Source of the DNA: Lachnoclostridium sp. UBA5890
Lineage (GTDB): Bacteria; Bacillota; Clostridia; Lachnospirales; Lachnospiraceae
NCBI GenBank assembly: GCA_002431395.1
Contig: DJEU01000059.1
Span: forward strand, 1 to 64,000
Reading direction: 5' to 3'
DNA length: 64,000 nt
The stretch's first letter is position 1. The number at the start of each line of letters is the position of its first letter. This document shows, in pieces, positions 45,012 to 52,440 of the stretch. The notes below the pieces were generated by a model. It did no database searches. It was not told where the DNA came from and saw only the letters and a list, made by a program, of their open reading frames with translations. The position numbers and the translations under genes are program-made.

Positions 45012-45287
45012 TTACTCTTCAGCAGTTTCCTCTGCAGCTGCGTCTTCGTCGTCGCTTTTTTCCGGCATATTTATGGTGACATAATCTCTTTCGTCATTTG
45101 GTGTCTCCGGGAAGTCGTCAGAATCCTCAGACTCTTCGTCCTCCTCGTAAAGATCATTATCGAAATCATCGTCATCATAATCATCTACGTAGTCCTTCAT
45201 CAGGATGTTTTTCAGAAAATACAAAGCGGCTCCGATGGTAGCAAGCGTCGCTGCTACTCCAAGGAGAAATTTAAAAAACTTTTTCAT
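45012..45287 (-). CDS. Small membrane protein with highly acidic tail
   Basis: 91 residues: one transmembrane helix near the N-terminus (about 2-24, FFKFLLGVAATLATIGAALYFL) and a tail made largely of Asp and Glu (DDYDDDDFDNDLYEEDEESEDSDD, runs about 33-56) plus a second acidic end. ATG 45287 is preceded by AAAGGACGATGTG; GTG 45293 is an alternative start. Own terminator, no partner gene. Function unknown; the tail could bind cations or basic proteins. Confidence 0.7.
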   Translation of the reverse strand: MKKFFKFLLGVAATLATIGAALYFLKNILMKDYVDDYDDDDFDNDLYEEDEESEDSDDFPETPNDERDYVTINMPEKSDDEDAAAEETAEE

Positions 45288-45441
45288 AATCACATCGTCC
45301 TTTCTGTCCGTATGCTTAGTGTGGCATTTACGGAAATATATATACATATTTTACGGGAAAATAAAGAAAAAGTAAAGGGGTTTTTATACAAAAGTGTGAA
45401 GCAAAATAAAAAAAATATATATTTTTTGTGAAAAATAATTG

Positions 45442-45470
45442 TTGTAATATGAAGGCAGATGTTGTATTAT
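45442..45470 (+). promoter_or_regulatory. Candidate promoter of the basic DUF6465-like gene
   Basis: TTGTAA (45442-45447), 17-bp spacer, TATTAT (45465-45470). The rest of the 45288-45563 gap is very A/T-rich leader sequence with no further feature I can support. Confidence 0.5.
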
Positions 45471-45563
45471 AATAGGTATGTAGGGGGATTTGGTGATGTA
45501 AATACAAAATTTATCATCACAGAAAATTTCTAAATATATACAAATTGAATGGAGGATTCTGTT

Positions 45564-46043
45564 ATGGCAGCAAAAGCAAATTACTCTAAAAAACCAGCAA
45601 ATAAAAAAGCGGTTACAGAGAAAAAGGATGTTGTAAAGACTGAGGTTAACCCAGTAGAGACAAAAAAGGAAACAAAACCGGAGGCAGCAAAGGAAGCTGC
45701 ACCTGCAGTGACAACAGAGACACCAGCAGCCAAGACAACAACAAAGAAGACGACTACAAAGAAAGCAGCAAAATCGGGTGCAAAACGTGGACCGAAACCA
45801 GGCGCGAAGCGTGGACCGAAACCGGCATCTGAGCGCACCATCGAAATGACAGTGCAGTTTGGTGAAAAAGAAGTTACATATACAGATATGGTAAACCGCA
45901 TTAAAGCAATGTGGAAAGAGCAGGGCAAACGTGAAGTTTCCATGAAGAGCCTTGAACTGTATGTAAAACCGGAAGAATCCAAAGTATATTATGTAATTAA
46001 TTCACAGGATAAAAAACCGGTTACCGGAGATATTGATTATTAA
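45564..46043 (+). CDS. Lysine-rich protein, DUF6465-like
   Basis: 159 residues. The first 90 are extremely Lys/Ala/Thr-rich with tandem KRGPKPGA/KRGPKPAS units (about 77-92), like histone H1 tails or AT-hook variants. The C-terminal part (about 95-159, MTVQFGEKEVTYTDMVNRI...ELYVKPEESKVYYVIN) is a compact domain that I associate with DUF6465 of Lachnospiraceae. ATG 45564 follows ATGGAGGATTC. Probably binds nucleic acid; no direct evidence. Confidence 0.75.
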   Translation: MAAKANYSKKPANKKAVTEKKDVVKTEVNPVETKKETKPEAAKEAAPAVTTETPAAKTTTKKTTTKKAAKSGAKRGPKPGAKRGPKPASERTIEMTVQFGEKEVTYTDMVNRIKAMWKEQGKREVSMKSLELYVKPEESKVYYVINSQDKKPVTGDIDY

Positions 46044-46057
46044 TTTGCAATGCAGAG

Positions 46058-46088
46058 CAGCCCATCGCAGTCAGCGGTGGGCTGTTTT
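46058..46088 (+). terminator. Terminator of the basic protein gene
   Basis: CAGCCCATCGC / GCGGTGGGCTG stem followed by TTTTTGG. Confidence 0.88.
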
Positions 46089-46118
46089 TGGGTTTATCGG
46101 CTTTATTGATAAATTTTA

Positions 46119-46147
46119 TTGATAATCACCCAAAAACGTGCTATACT
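46119..46147 (+). promoter_or_regulatory. Promoter of the TM1266-hydG operon
   Basis: TTGATA (46119-46124), 17-bp spacer, TATACT (46142-46147). Predicted start near 46154 leaves a 160-nt leader. Confidence 0.75.
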
Positions 46148-46153
46148 ATAGAA

Positions 46154-46260
46154 AAGTCGTACTGACATACGAAGGAAATCCTGAGTAGGAAGGCGGTATA
46201 GTTCGAAATACATATTCGTGGCACGAAGTGTTGACGGTCGGCTTTTGCCGATCTTTTTTA
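46154..46260 (+). promoter_or_regulatory. Structured leader with intrinsic terminator before TM1266-hydG
   Basis: Within the leader I see a 5-bp hairpin TCGTA/TACGA (46157-46172), TCCT/AGGA (46179-46190), TTCGT/ACGAA (about 46215-46227) and then a full intrinsic terminator GGTCGGC/GCCGATC with TTTT loop and T6 (46236-46259). A terminator between promoter and first gene implies attenuation. I compared it with the riboswitch cores I know (TPP, FMN, cobalamin, SAM, glycine, lysine, ZTP, guanidine, c-di-GMP) and none fits, so no ligand is assigned. Confidence 0.65.
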
Positions 46261-46312
46261 TTGCTTTAAGGGACATTGCCAGCAAAGCGAAAACACGGAA
46301 AGGAGAATTTGC

Positions 46313-46558
46313 ATGGAGAAACGTGTTGCCGTGATCGGAATCGTAGTGGAAAAAGAAGAATCCGCAGAAACCGTGAATGCGATATTGCATGAATACCGCG
46401 ACGTGATCGTCGGAAGAATGGGAATCCCCTACCGGGAACGTGGGCTGTCTGTGATCAGTGTGATTGTTGATGCGCCCAATGCAACGATCAGTGCCATTTC
46501 CGGAAAACTTGGGATGACAGACGGAGTAACAAGCAAAGCAATTTATGCAACAAAATGA
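46313..46558 (+). CDS. TM1266-type iron-only hydrogenase system putative regulator
   Basis: 81 residues with an ACT-like/NikR C-terminal-like fold. MEKRVAVIGIVVEKEESAETVN, VIVGRMGIPYRERGLSVISVIVDA and LGMTDGVTSKAIYATK fit the family found beside hydrogenase maturation genes in Thermotoga and Clostridia. Binding partner and ligand are unknown. AAAGGAGAATTTGC upstream; the hydG start lies 19 bp past its stop. Confidence 0.85.
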   Translation: MEKRVAVIGIVVEKEESAETVNAILHEYRDVIVGRMGIPYRERGLSVISVIVDAPNATISAISGKLGMTDGVTSKAIYATK

Positions 46559-46577
46559 AGTGGAGGAAAGCAAAAAT

Positions 46578-47996
46578 ATGTACAATCCAAAGTCGGGAAA
46601 AGCAACCGAATTTATCGATGACCAGGAGATATTAGACTCCCTGGAATATGCACAAAAAAACAAAAATAATAAAGAAGTAATAGATGCGATATTAGAAAAG
46701 GCATCTGCCATGAAAGGCATCAGCCACAGGGAGGCTGCCGTTTTATTAGAGTGTGAATTAGAAGAAGAAAACAAAAAAATAGAAAAATTGGCGAAAGAAA
46801 TTAAGCAGCGTTTTTATGGCAATCGAATCGTAATGTTTGCCCCATTGTATCTGTCAAATTACTGCGTCAATGGCTGCACTTATTGTCCATATCATCATTG
46901 CAATGAGCATATCCGCAGAAAAAAACTGACGCAGGATGAAATCCGTGACGAAGTCATTGCTCTGCAGGATATGGGTCACAAGAGACTTGCCATCGAGGCA
47001 GGAGAAGATCCGGTCAATAATCCGATCGAATACATTTTGGACAGCATTAAGACCATTTACAGCATCAAACATAAAAATGGTGCGATCCGCCGTGTCAATG
47101 TAAATATTGCGGCTACAACTGTAGAAAACTATCAGAAATTACACGATGCCGGCATTGGAACGTACATTTTGTTCCAGGAGACCTATAACAAAGAAAGTTA
47201 TGAAAAACTTCACCCAACCGGACCAAAACACAATTATGATTATCATACCGAAGCAATGGACCGCGCGATGGAAGGCGGCATCGATGATGTCGGACTTGGG
47301 GTATTGTTTGGCTTGGAAATGTACCGCTATGAACTTGTCGGAATCATTATGCACGCAGAGCATTTGGAAGCGAAATTTGGAGTCGGACCGCATACGATCA
47401 GTGTACCGCGAATCTGCCCGGCAGATGATATTGATCCGGGAGAATTTACGAACGCAATTTCCGATGAAATATTTGAGAAAATTGTTGCGGTTATCCGTAT
47501 TGCCGTTCCATACACAGGTATGATCGTATCGACAAGAGAATCTCAGAAGACACGTGAAAAAGTGCTTGGACTCGGTATTTCACAAATTAGTGGAGGCTCT
47601 CGTACAAGTGTCGGTGGATATGTCGAAGAAGAAAAAGAAGAGGACAATTCCGCACAGTTTGATGTCAGCGACCGCAGAACCCTTGATGAAGTTGTCAACT
47701 GGCTTCTCGAACTGGGATATATCCCAAGTTTCTGTACAGCATGCTATCGCGAAGGAAGAACCGGTGACCGCTTTATGAAACTGCTGAAATCCGGTCAGAT
47801 CGTCAACTGCTGCCAGCCAAATGCGCTGATGACATTAAAAGAGTATTTGGAAGATTATGCCAGCGATGACACCAAGCAAAAAGGTGAAAAAGTCATCCAG
47901 AGAGAATTGGAAGTTATTACCAATCCCACAGTGAAAGAAAAGGCAAGAGAATATATCGAAAATATCCACGAAGGCCAGAGAGATTTCCGGTTTTAA
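46578..47996 (+). CDS. hydG: [FeFe]-hydrogenase H-cluster radical SAM maturase HydG (tyrosine lyase)
   Basis: 472 residues. SAM-cluster motif in APLYLSNYCVNGCTYCPYHH (Cys-x3-Cys-x2-Cys, about 90-100) and C-terminal cluster motif CTACYREGRTG...NCC (CxxC then Cys 22 residues later) that holds the dangler iron. Splits tyrosine to supply CO and cyanide ligands of the H-cluster. ATG 46578 follows GTGGAGGAAAGC; an in-frame ATG at 46545 overlaps the preceding gene and adds 11 non-family residues. Confidence 0.94.
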   Translation: MYNPKSGKATEFIDDQEILDSLEYAQKNKNNKEVIDAILEKASAMKGISHREAAVLLECELEEENKKIEKLAKEIKQRFYGNRIVMFAPLYLSNYCVNGCTYCPYHHCNEHIRRKKLTQDEIRDEVIALQDMGHKRLAIEAGEDPVNNPIEYILDSIKTIYSIKHKNGAIRRVNVNIAATTVENYQKLHDAGIGTYILFQETYNKESYEKLHPTGPKHNYDYHTEAMDRAMEGGIDDVGLGVLFGLEMYRYELVGIIMHAEHLEAKFGVGPHTISVPRICPADDIDPGEFTNAISDEIFEKIVAVIRIAVPYTGMIVSTRESQKTREKVLGLGISQISGGSRTSVGGYVEEEKEEDNSAQFDVSDRRTLDEVVNWLLELGYIPSFCTACYREGRTGDRFMKLLKSGQIVNCCQPNALMTLKEYLEDYASDDTKQKGEKVIQRELEVITNPTVKEKAREYIENIHEGQRDFRF

Positions 47997-48000
47997 AAGG

Positions 48001-48036
48001 AAGAGACAGCATAGAAAACTATGCTGTCTCTTTTAT
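48001..48036 (+). terminator. hydG terminator
   Basis: Perfect 14-bp stem AAGAGACAGCATAG/CTATGCTGTCTCTT with AAAA loop and T tail, 4 bp after the stop codon. Confidence 0.95.
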
Positions 48037-48097
48037 CATTGATTATGTGTGAAAGTCAAGCACTATTTGAAAAAGGAGACGAAAGAAAATAATAAAT

Positions 48098-48390
48098 GCT
48101 TATGGTCTAACAATTGACGAAACTTGTTATCGAACGTTATAAATCGATATTTTTAAGAGAAGAATAAGTCGTAATTGCATAATTGTTTGAAGATATTTAT
48201 AAATCATTTCAGCTGACAAAACCTCGAATTACATGCTTGCATGATAATCGAGGTTTTGTTTGCGTGCACTGCGAAGCAGTGTGATTTATAAATATCAAGT
48301 TTTATGCAATTACGACTGTTCTATTCTTCGATAAAAATGAAGATTTATCGTGAGATAACTCCCGTTTCTGTCGATTGTTAGACCATAAGC
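48098..48390. mobile_element. 293-bp palindromic MITE-like element
   Basis: The outer arms GCTTATGGTCTAACAAT (48098-48114) and the complement at 48374-48390 are identical, and similarity continues inward through most of both arms, including GTCGTAATTGCATAA and GATATTTATAAATCA blocks matched in inverted order. The centre carries its own stem ACAAAACCTCGA/TCGAGGTTTTGT (48215-48259) and GCACTGC/GCAGTG. No ORF of note. The right end abuts the stop codon of the aldolase gene. No clear target-site duplication flanks it. The remaining bases of the 47997-48390 gap (48037-48097) hold nothing I can name. Confidence 0.75.
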
Positions 48391-49356
48391 TTAGGCATTC
48401 AACGTCAAATGAACGGCAAATCCGCCGAATTCCCCTTTGATATAAACAAAAGTCATAAAACCGTCTTTGTCATATTTCGCAGTAGACATATCAAATTCGA
48501 TGCCGCGCAGACCAAGGTGGTATACGGCACGTTCTACGGAATTACATCCGACAGCGATATGTCCGTGAGTTCCTGCTCCCGGTGCTTTCATTACTTCGAT
48601 TTTTTTGCCGCAGAAATACGATACGTCGATATTTTTCTGAGGAAAACCAAACATGGTAGTGAAAGCGTCTGCGGTATCTGCAGCCTCAGCATCATCGGCA
48701 CAATTGATACCGATGTGTTTGACTTTAAAGCCAAGCATATGGTTGACAGCTTCGCGTGTAAGGGCAGCGATATTGGTGAATTTATCGGCTGCAAGAAGCG
48801 ATGTGTCTACCATCCAACTTCCGCCACATGCGATAATGCGGTCAAAGGCAAGGTATTCATTTAGGTTGGAAGAATTGATACCGCCGGTTGGCATAAATTT
48901 CATCTCCGTGTAAGGAGCTGCCATTGCTTTGATCAATTTCAATCCGCCAATTGCCTCAGCCGGAAATACTTTAACGACATCCAGGCCAAGAGTAGCAGCT
49001 TTCTGCACGTCGCTTGGTGTCGCACAACCCGGCATCACCGGGATTTTCTTATTGATACAATATTTTACTAATTTTTCATCCATTCCGGGGCTTACGATAA
49101 ATTTGGCACCGGCAGCTACAGCACGGTCGACCTGCTCGGTTGTGATGACAGTGCCGGCTCCGATCACCATATCCGGATATTCTTCTGACATGATCGTGAT
49201 TGCTTCCTCTGCGCAATCGGTTCGAAATGTCACTTCCGCACAAGGAAGTCCGCCGGTACAAAGAGCTTTGCCAAGCGGTCTGGCATCCTCGGCATGCTTC
49301 AATGCAACTACGGGAACAATCCCGATCTTCGAAAGTGTAACTAATACATCGTTCAT
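48391..49356 (-). CDS. eda: KDPG/KHG aldolase fused to a C-terminal glyoxalase (VOC)-like domain
   Basis: 321 residues. Residues 1-210 are a class I Eda aldolase: catalytic Glu in CAEVTFRTDCAEEAI, GAGTVIT, GCATPSDVQKA, Schiff-base Lys in DVVKVFPAEAIGG, and PTGGI. Residues about 212-321 (HIGINCADDAEAADTADAFTTMFGF, GTHGHIAVGCNSVERAVYHL, FDGF-like strand) look like a vicinal-oxygen-chelate unit, absent from ordinary 210-residue Eda. Cleaves KDPG to pyruvate and glyceraldehyde-3-phosphate at the end of the hexuronate route begun by UxaC. AAAAGGAGG precedes the ATG. Confidence 0.9.
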   Translation of the reverse strand: MNDVLVTLSKIGIVPVVALKHAEDARPLGKALCTGGLPCAEVTFRTDCAEEAITIMSEEYPDMVIGAGTVITTEQVDRAVAAGAKFIVSPGMDEKLVKYCINKKIPVMPGCATPSDVQKAATLGLDVVKVFPAEAIGGLKLIKAMAAPYTEMKFMPTGGINSSNLNEYLAFDRIIACGGSWMVDTSLLAADKFTNIAALTREAVNHMLGFKVKHIGINCADDAEAADTADAFTTMFGFPQKNIDVSYFCGKKIEVMKAPGAGTHGHIAVGCNSVERAVYHLGLRGIEFDMSTAKYDKDGFMTFVYIKGEFGGFAVHLTLNA

Positions 49357-49379
49357 TGAAAAAACCTCCTTTTCCCTCT

Positions 49380-49409
49380 AGTATAACCGATTTTGTAAAC
49401 AGATGTCAA
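49380..49409 (-). promoter_or_regulatory. Promoter of the aldolase gene
   Basis: On the minus strand TTGACA (49409-49404), 18-bp spacer, TATACT (49385-49380). Confidence 0.8.
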
Positions 49410-49423
49410 TGGAGAAAAATTCG

Positions 49424-49452
49424 TTGCTATTTTCCCACCAAAAGAGTATACT
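49424..49452 (+). promoter_or_regulatory. Promoter of the truA gene pair
   Basis: TTGCTA (49424-49429), 17-bp spacer, TATACT (49447-49452). Divergent from the aldolase promoter. Confidence 0.7.
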
Positions 49453-49475
49453 AATAAAAGAGGTTGGTGGTAAAA

Positions 49476-49907
49476 ATGTTTTCGGAAATTTTTTATTCTA
49501 AAAAAACAGGAGAACCGGTGCAGGTCATTGCAAAGTGCAGTATATTGCCGGATGAAATCCCGGGGATCTGTTTTCAGCAAATGAGTGGAGAGTTTGCTTG
49601 TTATGTCTGGGATGTGGAACATTTCAAAGCAAATTATCAAAAAGAAAAAATACAGATAAAAGAAGAGACAGAGCCGAAGCCAAAGGAAGAAATTTCGGAT
49701 CTGGTTCGCTTTCTCGATGCGGATACATACCGCGAAAAAATGAAAATATTGGAAAGTATGAAAGACGACTTAAATGAGCATATTTTAAATAATATGGCAG
49801 TGAGTCTGGATCTTTCCCTGGAAGATGGTGTGGACGGATATTCCTTCCTGATGTCCGAACTTAAGATACGAAGCCGTTTTGAGGGCAAGCGAGGAGAACG
49901 TCTATGA
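49476..49907 (+). CDS. Unrecognised protein upstream of truA
   Basis: 143 residues, acidic, no signal or membrane helix. A beta-rich N-terminal part (FYSKKTGEPVQVIAKCSILPDEIPGICFQQMSGEF) precedes a Lys/Glu linker (KEKIQIKEETEPKPKEE) and a helical C-terminal part (FLDADTYREKMKILESMKDDL). ATG 49476 has GAGGTTGGTGG upstream; TTG 49464 is less likely. It overlaps truA by 4 bp (ATGA), so translation is coupled. Function unknown. Confidence 0.65.
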   Translation: MFSEIFYSKKTGEPVQVIAKCSILPDEIPGICFQQMSGEFACYVWDVEHFKANYQKEKIQIKEETEPKPKEEISDLVRFLDADTYREKMKILESMKDDLNEHILNNMAVSLDLSLEDGVDGYSFLMSELKIRSRFEGKRGERL

Positions 49908-50647
49908 ATTATCGAATGCAGATACAATACGATGGTGCGCGGTACCGTGGCTGGCAGAGACAGGCCGCGACCGGCGACACGATTCAAGGGAAACTGGAAG
50001 CCATACTTACCAGACGGTTCGGAAGAAATATTGAAATTGACGGTGCAAGCCGTACGGATGCCGGGGTTCACGCATTGGCACAAATTGCCAATTTTCACGT
50101 GACAGACGATGAGGCAGAGGAGCCGGAGAAACTTCAAAAATATATCAATCAATATTTGCCGGAAGATATCGCCGTTACCGATGTAGTGGCGGCGGGCGAG
50201 CGGTTTCACAGCAGGCTCAATGCGACGGGGAAAACCTACGAGTATCATTTGATCCCATATGGCACATACGATGTCTTTGCGCGAAAATACGCGTGGCAGA
50301 TGACAGCACCGCTTGACATTGAAGCCATGCGGGAAGCAGCAGGACATATACTCGGAAGCCATGATTTCCGCAGTTTTTGTACCAAGGCAGCAAAGAAAAA
50401 ATCGACTATCCGCACGATTCGGCTTTTGGAAATTTTTGAGACCAAAAATGAAATTGTGATAGAGATCACCGGCAATGGATTTTTGTACAATATGGTGCGT
50501 ATTCTCGTCGGAACGCTTGTGGAAGTCGGCATGGGATTGCGAAAACCGGACGAGATTCCGGCGATTTTGGAGAAAAAAGAACGCCGGTATGCAGGAGAGA
50601 CAGCGCCGGCATGCGGACTATTTTTAAAACAAATTTACTATGAATAA
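49904..50647 (+). CDS. truA: tRNA pseudouridine(38-40) synthase
   Basis: 247 residues. Catalytic Asp in [18 protein letters not shown] (about 48-65), [17 protein letters not shown] and the C-terminal [17 protein letters not shown] block. Modifies positions 38-40 of many tRNAs. Overlaps the preceding gene by 4 bp. Confidence 0.95.
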   Translation: MNYRMQIQYDGARYRGWQRQAATGDTIQGKLEAILTRRFGRNIEIDGASRTDAGVHALAQIANFHVTDDEAEEPEKLQKYINQYLPEDIAVTDVVAAGERFHSRLNATGKTYEYHLIPYGTYDVFARKYAWQMTAPLDIEAMREAAGHILGSHDFRSFCTKAAKKKSTIRTIRLLEIFETKNEIVIEITGNGFLYNMVRILVGTLVEVGMGLRKPDEIPAILEKKERRYAGETAPACGLFLKQIYYE

Positions 50648-50661
50648 AAGGAAGCGGTCGT

Positions 50662-50892
50662 ATGAGAGAAATGGAATTTAAAATGGAGCGGGAAGGCCTT
50701 GTCAAACCGGGTGAAAAAATCCGGGTGACAGAAGGTGTACTGCCGAGTGCCTATTATTATACTATCATACCGGCGGTCGCCATGTCGGGGAATATCGCAT
50801 TTTCCGACCGGCTGAAAAACCGCGAAGGTGTAGTAAAAGATGTAATTGAAAATGAAAAAGGCTATTATGTAATAGTCGAATTTGATGAATAA
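50662..50892 (+). CDS. Small conserved-looking protein, unknown function
   Basis: 76 residues, no membrane helix. AAAAGGAAGCGG precedes ATG 50662, and the M18 gene begins 14 bp after its stop, so it is probably real. Sequence suggests a small beta barrel ([28 protein letters not shown]), reminiscent of small KOW/SH3-like folds, but I do not recognise a family. Confidence 0.6.
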   Translation: MREMEFKMEREGLVKPGEKIRVTEGVLPSAYYYTIIPAVAMSGNIAFSDRLKNREGVVKDVIENEKGYYVIVEFDE

Positions 50893-50906
50893 ATGGAGGA
50901 ATGAAC

Positions 50907-52298
50907 ATGGAACGCAAAAATGCATGGAATGGATATGAAACAGAAGAATTGAAAAAAGTGGATGCGTTAAATCAGGAATACCGCACATTTTTGAATGAGG
51001 GAAAAACGGAGCGCGAATGCGTGAAACTGGCTGTGAAAATGGCAGAAGAGGCAGGATACCGCGACTTAAAAGAGGTTATTGCCAAAAAAGAGACATTGAA
51101 GGCAGGAGACAAAGTGTACGCTGTCGGCATGAAAAAAATGATCTCTCTTTTCCAGATCGGTAAGAAACCATTGGAAGAAGGAATGGCAATCCTTGGCGCG
51201 CACATTGACTCTCCGCGTCTGGATATTAAACAGAATCCCTTGTACGAAGAGGGCGGTTTTGCTTATCTTGACACTCATTATTATGGTGGGATCAAAAAAT
51301 ATCAATGGGTGACACTGCCGCTTGCCATCCACGGTGTGATTGCGAAAAAAGACGGAACGGTTGTCGATGTCAAAATCGGAGAGGATAAAGAGGATCCGGT
51401 ATTTTGTGTGACGGACCTTTTGATTCATCTTTCTGCGGACCGCATGGAAAAGAAGGCCAACAAAGTGATCGAGGGAGAAGAACTTGATCTGTTATTTGGA
51501 AGCAAGCCGCTCAAAGGCAAAGAAAAAGAAGCGGTAAAAGAAAGTGTTCTTGCACTTTTAAAAGAAAAATATGACATGGAAGAAGAAGACTTTTTGTCGG
51601 CCGAATTGGAAATCGTGCCAGCCGGGGAAGCGCGTGAAGCTGGTATTGACACCAGCATGATCATGGGTTACGGACAGGACGACCGTGTCTGCGCATTTAC
51701 GTCTCTGAAAGCTATGCTCGAGGTCGAAGGTACAGAATATACGACATGTTGTCTCCTTGTAGATAAGGAAGAAATTGGAAGTGTCGGTGCGACCGGAATG
51801 CAGTCGAAAACATTTGAAAATACGGTGGCTGAGATTCTTGCCTGCATGGGCGAATACAGTGATCTCGCTGTGCGCCGCTGTCTTGCCAATTCGAAAATGC
51901 TCTCTTCGGATGTAAGTGCTGCCTTTGATCCGACATTTAAGTCAGCTTACGAGCCGAAAAATGCTGCTTATTTTGGAAAAGGAATGGTATTTAACAAATT
52001 TACCGGTTCCCGCGGGAAATCCGGAAGCAATGATGCGAATGCCGAATATATCGCAGGTATCCGCCGTATCCTGGATGAGAGAAATGTTGCATACCAGACG
52101 GCAGAACTTGGAAAAGTAGATGTCGGTGGAGGCGGAACAATTGCCTATATTATGGCACTTTATGGCATGGAAGTGATTGATTGCGGTGTCGCCGTTCTCA
52201 ATATGCATGCTCCGTGGGAAATCGTCAGCAAGGCCGATGTCTATGAGACGAAAAAAGGATATATTGTATTTTTGGAAGATGCATTTTCAGTAAAATAA
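50907..52298 (+). CDS. M18-family metallo-aminopeptidase
   Basis: 463 residues. Zinc ligands in LGAHIDSPRLD, the catalytic Glu in LLVDKEEIGS, GYGQDDR and the C-terminal GVAVLNMHAPWEIVSKAD. This is the cytosolic Lap4/ApeA-type aminopeptidase family, which removes neutral or acidic N-terminal residues. Start ATG 50907 is preferred because ATG 50901 is only one base from the GGAGG site. Confidence 0.93.
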   Translation: MERKNAWNGYETEELKKVDALNQEYRTFLNEGKTERECVKLAVKMAEEAGYRDLKEVIAKKETLKAGDKVYAVGMKKMISLFQIGKKPLEEGMAILGAHIDSPRLDIKQNPLYEEGGFAYLDTHYYGGIKKYQWVTLPLAIHGVIAKKDGTVVDVKIGEDKEDPVFCVTDLLIHLSADRMEKKANKVIEGEELDLLFGSKPLKGKEKEAVKESVLALLKEKYDMEEEDFLSAELEIVPAGEAREAGIDTSMIMGYGQDDRVCAFTSLKAMLEVEGTEYTTCCLLVDKEEIGSVGATGMQSKTFENTVAEILACMGEYSDLAVRRCLANSKMLSSDVSAAFDPTFKSAYEPKNAAYFGKGMVFNKFTGSRGKSGSNDANAEYIAGIRRILDERNVAYQTAELGKVDVGGGGTIAYIMALYGMEVIDCGVAVLNMHAPWEIVSKADVYETKKGYIVFLEDAFSVK

Positions 52299-52322
52299 GA
52301 TCTATTGAAAATGGTTTTGCTT

Positions 52323-52361
52323 CGAGGCATGGATCATCGTGGTCCGTGTCTCGATTTTTTT
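52323..52361 (+). terminator. Terminator of the truA-M18 unit
   Basis: Imperfect stem CGAGGCATGGATC / GGTCCGTGTCTCG followed by ATTTTTTTG. Confidence 0.85.
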
Positions 52362-52378
52362 GTCCGAAAAACGATATC

Positions 52379-52407
52379 TTGACAATAGCGGACTTCCCTC
52401 ATATGAT
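52379..52407 (+). promoter_or_regulatory. Promoter of the pseudokinase gene
   Basis: TTGACA (52379-52384), 17-bp spacer, TATGAT (52402-52407). Confidence 0.8.
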
Positions 52408-52440
52408 AGGCTTACAATCATAAAAGAAGGGGAAATGCAC

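Noticed and set aside
46154..46235. FMN or TPP riboswitch in the hydG leader
   Set aside because: A short GGCGGTA-like and a CTGAG string occur, but the conserved multi-stem cores of those riboswitches are missing.
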